The notes under the pieces are model-generated. The model was not told the DNA's origin. It searched no databases and saw only the letters and a list, made by a program, of their open reading frames with translations. Shown in pieces: positions 15,541-19,055 of a DNA stretch of 19,055 nucleotides. The position numbers and the translations under genes are program-made. Source of the DNA: Bacteroidaceae bacterium (GTDB lineage Bacteria > Bacteroidota > Bacteroidia > Bacteroidales > Bacteroidaceae); contig JAEDMP010000044.1 of NCBI GenBank assembly GCA_016302965.1, positions 1 to 19,055 on the forward strand, written 5' to 3'. Each line of letters begins with the position of its first letter. The first letter of the stretch is position 1.

Positions 15541-16815
15541 TCACTTCACCACCTTTCCGTTCTTGTCGAATCTGACGATGGTTCCGTTCTGGTAAGCCCA
15601 CTCCTCTACCCCGTTCTCGCGGTAGATTTTCTTCATCGGCATGCCCTTGGCCAGGAGCACCTCCTGACGGGTGAATCCCTTGGCGATTCTTCCCTTCTGG
15701 ATGAGGTCACGATGGGCGGCGGGTACATCCTTTCCCGGGTCGCCCAGCGAGAAGAGCTCAGCCACATACGACTCGTCGTTGCCATCCACGGCTCCGATGA
15801 CGTCCTGGTTGGCAAAGGTCACCTCCTTGGTGAACACCTCGCCGCTCTTCAGTGATTTCAGGGTGAAGGTGACATAGTTTTCGCGCTCGCTGGCCTGTAT
15901 CTTCGTCACCTTGAAGCGCGACAGTTTCACCACCCTCACGTCCTCGCCCTTCTGGTTTTTCATCTTCGTGGCATAGAGGGTATATACCTGTTTGTCCAGG
16001 TATCGGGCATAGTCCTTGTTAGAGCTTGTGAACTCGTCTCTCAGGTCGAAGGCTCCGCGGAACGTATGGGGCACCTCGTCGGCGGCTCCGAACTCATCGT
16101 CGCGCATGCCGCTGTTGGTCCGGCTGATGGCCACGTCCATAAAGAACTGCTCGCCCTTCTCGTCCTCGACAATCAGTTTCACAGGATACTTGCGGCTACC
16201 CACACCGACAGCCACCACCTTCACCTCCTGCTCCTTGCGCGTGTTCACCTTCTCCCTTCCGTCTTCCAAGAGGTTGCTGTCGCGGTAGTAGGATTTAAGT
16301 TTGGTCACAAGCGTACGGCCCACGAGCTGCACCCTGGCCGTGTCCACATCGCCGAGATAGGCCAGCGTGGGCACACCCATCTTGCCTCCGCAGTAGCTCT
16401 CGAAGGAGCCGGTAGTGATTTGGTAGTAGTAGTCCTTCTGGTCTTCCTGGCAGTTGAAGATCACACGGCTGTGGCCGTTCACCACCTGGTGTCCCTTGTA
16501 GACCATAATCTTGTGGCGCAACGTGCCGTTGTCCACCTCCCTGCGCGTCTCGGCGTCGCAGAAGGTGCTGACGATGAGGTCATACTTCTCGGGCATGACC
16601 ATGAACTTCATGCCGGGTTGCCAGTCGCAGAGGCTGTGGAAACGGAAGTGCTGCGAGATGAAGTCGGGCTTCTCCTCGGCTTTCGGGCTCTCAGCGGTCT
16701 GCTGGGTCTTGGGGTTGAAGTTTTTGGTATAGACAAAATAACTGTCACTCTCCTGAGCGCCGACGGCGAGGGATGACAGGGTGAGACAGGCGATAAACAG
16801 GTTTTTGATGTACAT
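15541..16815 (-). CDS. Exported protein of unknown function with BamE-like C-terminal segment
   Basis: The 424-residue protein starts with a signal peptide (MYIKNLFIACLTLSSLAVGA-QES), so it acts in the periplasm, at the outer membrane or outside the cell. No lipobox cysteine is seen after the signal peptide, which argues against a lipoprotein. The middle is charged and probably beta-rich, with several lysine- and glutamate-rich stretches, and matches nothing I recognise. The final 55 residues (KGRIAKGFTRQEVLLAKGMP, then VEEWAYQNGTIVRFDKNGKV) resemble the SmpA/BamE fold signature: KGMT-x-xQV-x(5)-GxP followed by an aromatic strand and F-x-x-GKV. That could mean envelope assembly or inhibitor-like binding, but this is inference. 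The gene is divergent from dnaK and heads a probable two-gene transcript with the 159-residue protein. Confidence 0.72.
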   Translation of the reverse strand: MYIKNLFIACLTLSSLAVGAQESDSYFVYTKNFNPKTQQTAESPKAEEKPDFISQHFRFHSLCDWQPGMKFMVMPEKYDLIVSTFCDAETRREVDNGTLRHKIMVYKGHQVVNGHSRVIFNCQEDQKDYYYQITTGSFESYCGGKMGVPTLAYLGDVDTARVQLVGRTLVTKLKSYYRDSNLLEDGREKVNTRKEQEVKVVAVGVGSRKYPVKLIVEDEKGEQFFMDVAISRTNSGMRDDEFGAADEVPHTFRGAFDLRDEFTSSNKDYARYLDKQVYTLYATKMKNQKGEDVRVVKLSRFKVTKIQASERENYVTFTLKSLKSGEVFTKEVTFANQDVIGAVDGNDESYVAELFSLGDPGKDVPAAHRDLIQKGRIAKGFTRQEVLLAKGMPMKKIYRENGVEEWAYQNGTIVRFDKNGKVVK

Positions 16816-16899
16816 GGCGGATACACATATTTATATATATAGGGGCGTCCGACTGACAGTACTGCGGCATGTCTGCCCCGATGTCAGTAGATTCGGGTG

Positions 16900-16907
16900 C
16901 AAAGATA
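16900..16907 (-). promoter_or_regulatory. Promoter -7 element for the two exported-protein genes
   Basis: The - strand reads TATCTTTG, a perfect TAnnTTTG, with a TTTG about 23 bases upstream. Transcription would start near 16893, about 77 bases before the start codon at 16815. The upstream TTTG lies in the left arm of the dyad shared with the dnaK control region. Confidence 0.65.
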
Positions 16908-16925
16908 CGTATTTTTTCTCATAGT

Positions 16926-16983
16926 TGTGCCAAAATGGCGTATTTTTCCCGTCCGAGGGGGCAAATATTTTCTTTTTGGCACA
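16926..16983. repeat. 10-base inverted repeat in the dnaK divergent control region
   Basis: TGTGCCAAAA (16926-16935) and TTTTGGCACA (16974-16983) are exact reverse complements, 38 bases apart. The right arm overlaps the -24 part of the sigma-54-like element for dnaK. The left arm overlaps the possible -33 of the opposite promoter. The spacing suggests a two-site operator rather than a transcript hairpin. Confidence 0.6.
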
Positions 16984-16992
16984 CCCTTTGCA
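16977..16992 (+). promoter_or_regulatory. Sigma-54-like -24/-12 element upstream of dnaK
   Basis: TGGCAC-A-CCCT-TTGCA follows the sigma-54 consensus TGGCACG-N4-TTGCW with a single G-to-A change. The invariant GG (16978-16979) and GC (16990-16991) are exactly ten bases apart. Transcription would start near 17003, about 79 bases before the dnaK start. No perfect TAnnTTTG is seen on the + strand of this 266-base gap. This is a pattern match only; a near-miss primary promoter (ACCCTTTG) overlaps it. Confidence 0.4.
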
Positions 16993-17081
16993 TTTTTCCT
17001 GATGGAGACGGCTGCCCCGGCATTGCTTCTCCGTCAGTATCAACAAGAATAATAACAAAAAAATAAAAAAAATAAAGCATT

Positions 17082-18998
17082 ATGGGAAAGATTATTGGAA
17101 TCGACTTAGGAACAACTAACTCATGCGTTGCCGTATTCGAAGGCAACGAACCCGTTGTAATCGCCAACAGCGAAGGCAAGCGCACTACGCCTTCTGTCGT
17201 TGGATTCGTGGAGGGTGGCGAGCGCAAGGTGGGCGACCCCGCCAAGCGCCAGGCTATCACCAACCCCAAAAACACCGTCTACAGCATCAAGCGCTTCATG
17301 GGCGAAAACTGGAGCCAGGTGGAGAAAGAGGTGAACCGCGTGCCCTTCACGGTAGTGAACGAGGGTGGCTATCCCCGTGTCAACATCGACGGCCGCAAGT
17401 ATACTCCACAGGAAATTTCGGCCATGGTGCTGCAGAAGATGAAGAAGACCGCCGAGGACTATCTCGGCCAGGAGGTGACCGACGCGGTGATTACCGTTCC
17501 CGCCTACTTCTCCGACTCTCAGCGCCAGGCCACGAAGGAGGCCGGACAGATTGCCGGTCTGAACGTGCAGCGCATCGTGAACGAGCCCACCGCAGCCGCC
17601 CTGGCTTATGGTGTGGACAAGGCCAACAAGGACATGAAGATTGCCGTGTTCGACCTCGGTGGCGGTACGTTTGATATCTCCATCCTCGAGTTCGGTGGCG
17701 GTGTGTTTGAAGTGCTCTCCACCAACGGCGACACCCACCTGGGCGGTGACGACTTCGACCAGGTGATTATCGACTGGCTCGTACAGGAGTTCAAGAACGA
17801 TGAGGGTGCCGACCTCACGGGCGACCCCATGGCCATGCAGCGCCTGAAGGAGGCTGCCGAGAAAGCCAAGATCGAGCTCTCTAGTTCCACCTCTACCGAA
17901 ATCAACCTGCCCTATATCATGCCCGTTGGCGGTGTGCCCAAGCACCTGGTAAAGACGCTCACCCGCGCCAAGTTCGAGCAGCTGGCCCACAACCTCATCC
18001 AGGCCTGTCTCGTGCCCTGCCAGAACGCCATGCGCGATGCCAAGCTGAGCACCTCCGACATCGACGAGGTGATTCTCGTGGGCGGTTCGAGCCGCATCCC
18101 CGCCGTGCAGACGCTGGTGAAGAACTACTTCGGCAAGGAGCCTTCGAAGGGTGTGAACCCCGACGAGGTGGTGGCCGTGGGTGCCTGCATCCAAGGTGCC
18201 ATCCTCAACAAGGAGGGCGGCGTAGGCGACATCGTGCTGCTCGACGTGACTCCGCTGACGCTCGGTATCGAGACCATGGGCGGTGTGATGACCAAGCTCA
18301 TCGAGGCCAACACCACCATCCCCTGCAAGAAGAGCGAGGTTTTCTCGACAGCTGCCGACAACCAGACCGAGGTGACCATCCACGTGCTGCAGGGCGAGCG
18401 CCCCATGGCCGCCCAGAACAAGAGCATCGGACAGTTCAACCTCACCGGCATCGCTCCCGCACGCCGCGGTGTGCCCCAGATTGAGGTGACCTTCGACATC
18501 GATGCCAACGGCATCCTCAAGGTGTCGGCCAAGGACAAGGCCACAGGCAAGGAGCAGGCCATCCGCATCGAGGCTTCATCAGGCTTGAGCAAGGAGGAAA
18601 TCGACCGCATGAAGGCTGAGGCCGAAGCCAACGCCGCCGCCGACAAGGCCGAGCGTGAGCGCATCGACAAGCTGAACCAGGCCGACTCGCTCATCTTCAC
18701 CACAGAAAACTTCATGAAGGACAACGGCGACAAGCTGCCAGCCGACCAGAAGCCAGCCATCGAGCAGGCACTCCAGCAGCTCAAGGATGCCCACAAGGCC
18801 CAGGATATCGCCGCCATCGACACGGCCATGAACAACCTGAACCAGGTGATGCAGGCCGCCAGCGCCCAGATGTACCAGCAGGGCGGCGCCCAGCCCGGAG
18901 CCCAACCCGGCGGACAGCAGGGTGGCTACGATGCCAATGCCAAGCAGGGAGACGGTTCCCAGGCCGCCGAAGACGCCGACTTTGAGGAGGTCAAATGA
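17082..18998 (+). CDS. dnaK: Molecular chaperone DnaK (Hsp70)
   Basis: This cytoplasmic ATP-dependent chaperone binds exposed hydrophobic peptides and works with DnaJ and GrpE in folding and heat-shock recovery. The 638 residues equal the usual bacterial length. The ATPase domain starts MGKIIGIDLGTTNSCVAVFEG and contains VNEPTAAALAYG, FDLGGGTFDISILE and ILVGGSSRIPAVQ. The linker and substrate-binding domain begin at DIVLLDVTPLTLGIETMGG and include VLQGERPMAAQNKS. A helical lid ends in a Gly/Gln/Pro-rich linker (GAQPGAQPGGQQGG) and the acidic tail DADFEEVK. The start at 17082 follows an A-rich leader without a strong Shine-Dalgarno sequence. No dnaJ or grpE is adjacent on the upstream side; downstream leaves the window after 57 bases. 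Codon use is strongly biased, as expected of a highly expressed gene. Confidence 0.98.
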   Translation: MGKIIGIDLGTTNSCVAVFEGNEPVVIANSEGKRTTPSVVGFVEGGERKVGDPAKRQAITNPKNTVYSIKRFMGENWSQVEKEVNRVPFTVVNEGGYPRVNIDGRKYTPQEISAMVLQKMKKTAEDYLGQEVTDAVITVPAYFSDSQRQATKEAGQIAGLNVQRIVNEPTAAALAYGVDKANKDMKIAVFDLGGGTFDISILEFGGGVFEVLSTNGDTHLGGDDFDQVIIDWLVQEFKNDEGADLTGDPMAMQRLKEAAEKAKIELSSSTSTEINLPYIMPVGGVPKHLVKTLTRAKFEQLAHNLIQACLVPCQNAMRDAKLSTSDIDEVILVGGSSRIPAVQTLVKNYFGKEPSKGVNPDEVVAVGACIQGAILNKEGGVGDIVLLDVTPLTLGIETMGGVMTKLIEANTTIPCKKSEVFSTAADNQTEVTIHVLQGERPMAAQNKSIGQFNLTGIAPARRGVPQIEVTFDIDANGILKVSAKDKATGKEQAIRIEASSGLSKEEIDRMKAEAEANAAADKAERERIDKLNQADSLIFTTENFMKDNGDKLPADQKPAIEQALQQLKDAHKAQDIAAIDTAMNNLNQVMQAASAQMYQQGGAQPGAQPGGQQGGYDANAKQGDGSQAAEDADFEEVK

Positions 18999-19055
18999 GG
19001 CCGATAGGTAAAGACATAACAAAACACTATCAAATAGCGTGTAGCTCTGGTGAGT

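Noticed and set aside
16816..17081. CIRCE (HrcA) operator upstream of dnaK
   Set aside because: No TTAGCACTC-N9-GAGTGCTAA pattern is present; the only dyad is TGTGCCAAAA with a 38-base spacer.
17121..18383. 420-codon open frame antisense to dnaK
   Set aside because: Long antisense frames over dnaK are a known effect of its codon bias, and this one shows no family features or start signals.
18880..18935. Repetitive Gly/Gln/Pro codons at the dnaK 3' end, as a possible repeat element
   Set aside because: This is the normal low-complexity C-terminal linker of DnaK.

Overview
The window looks like chromosomal DNA of a gut- or rumen-type Bacteroidota, most likely Prevotellaceae (Prevotella/Segatella-like). 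Four things point there. Upstream regions repeatedly carry the Bacteroidota -7 promoter element TAnnTTTG. Start codons sit behind A-rich leaders with little Shine-Dalgarno sequence. Secreted proteins end in type IX secretion (T9SS)-like tails. Gene content (YfhO membrane protein, PL11 lyase, rhaA/rhaT with an AraC regulator) is typical of the group. Genus is inference. I see no tRNA, rRNA, CRISPR array, insertion sequence or prophage.

Bases 1-6147 form a rhamnose/pectin block on the + strand. It holds the 3' part of L-rhamnose isomerase (rhaA), an L-rhamnose/H+ symporter (rhaT), an AraC-family regulator, and a large secreted PL11 rhamnogalacturonan lyase. The lyase would cut the rhamnose-rich backbone of rhamnogalacturonan I outside the cell. 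Rhamnose freed by further enzymes would enter through RhaT and be isomerised by RhaA. The AraC protein is the likely local regulator. The 358-base gap before the lyase holds a promoter-like element, two tandem hairpins ending in T7, and a possible 34-codon membrane-peptide ORF. It is a candidate small RNA or small-protein unit.

Bases 6200-12535 are bounded by two strong hairpins at convergent gene ends. Inside are methylthioadenosine/S-adenosylhomocysteine nucleosidase (mtnN, - strand) and, divergently, a YfhO-family membrane protein. A secreted multidomain protein follows closely: a TIM-barrel glycosidase-like domain, a ricin-type lectin, a fibronectin III-like domain and a LamG-like domain.

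Bases 12587-14904 (- strand) are a sulfur-assimilation pair, metY (O-acetylhomoserine sulfhydrylase type) then cysK (cysteine synthase). A perfect 13-base inverted repeat links the metY ribosome-binding region and start codon to a site just upstream of the metY promoter. It could silence read-through transcripts.

Bases 15015-16815 (- strand) are two exported proteins of unknown function, probably one transcript. Divergent from them is a complete dnaK (17082-18998). Its upstream region has no perfect TAnnTTTG on the + strand but has a near-consensus sigma-54 type -24/-12 element inside a 10-base dyad. Most of the window is ordinary metabolism. The best candidates for something undescribed are the small structured unit at 3314-3545, the metY anti-start repeat, the dnaK control region and the 898-residue secreted protein.
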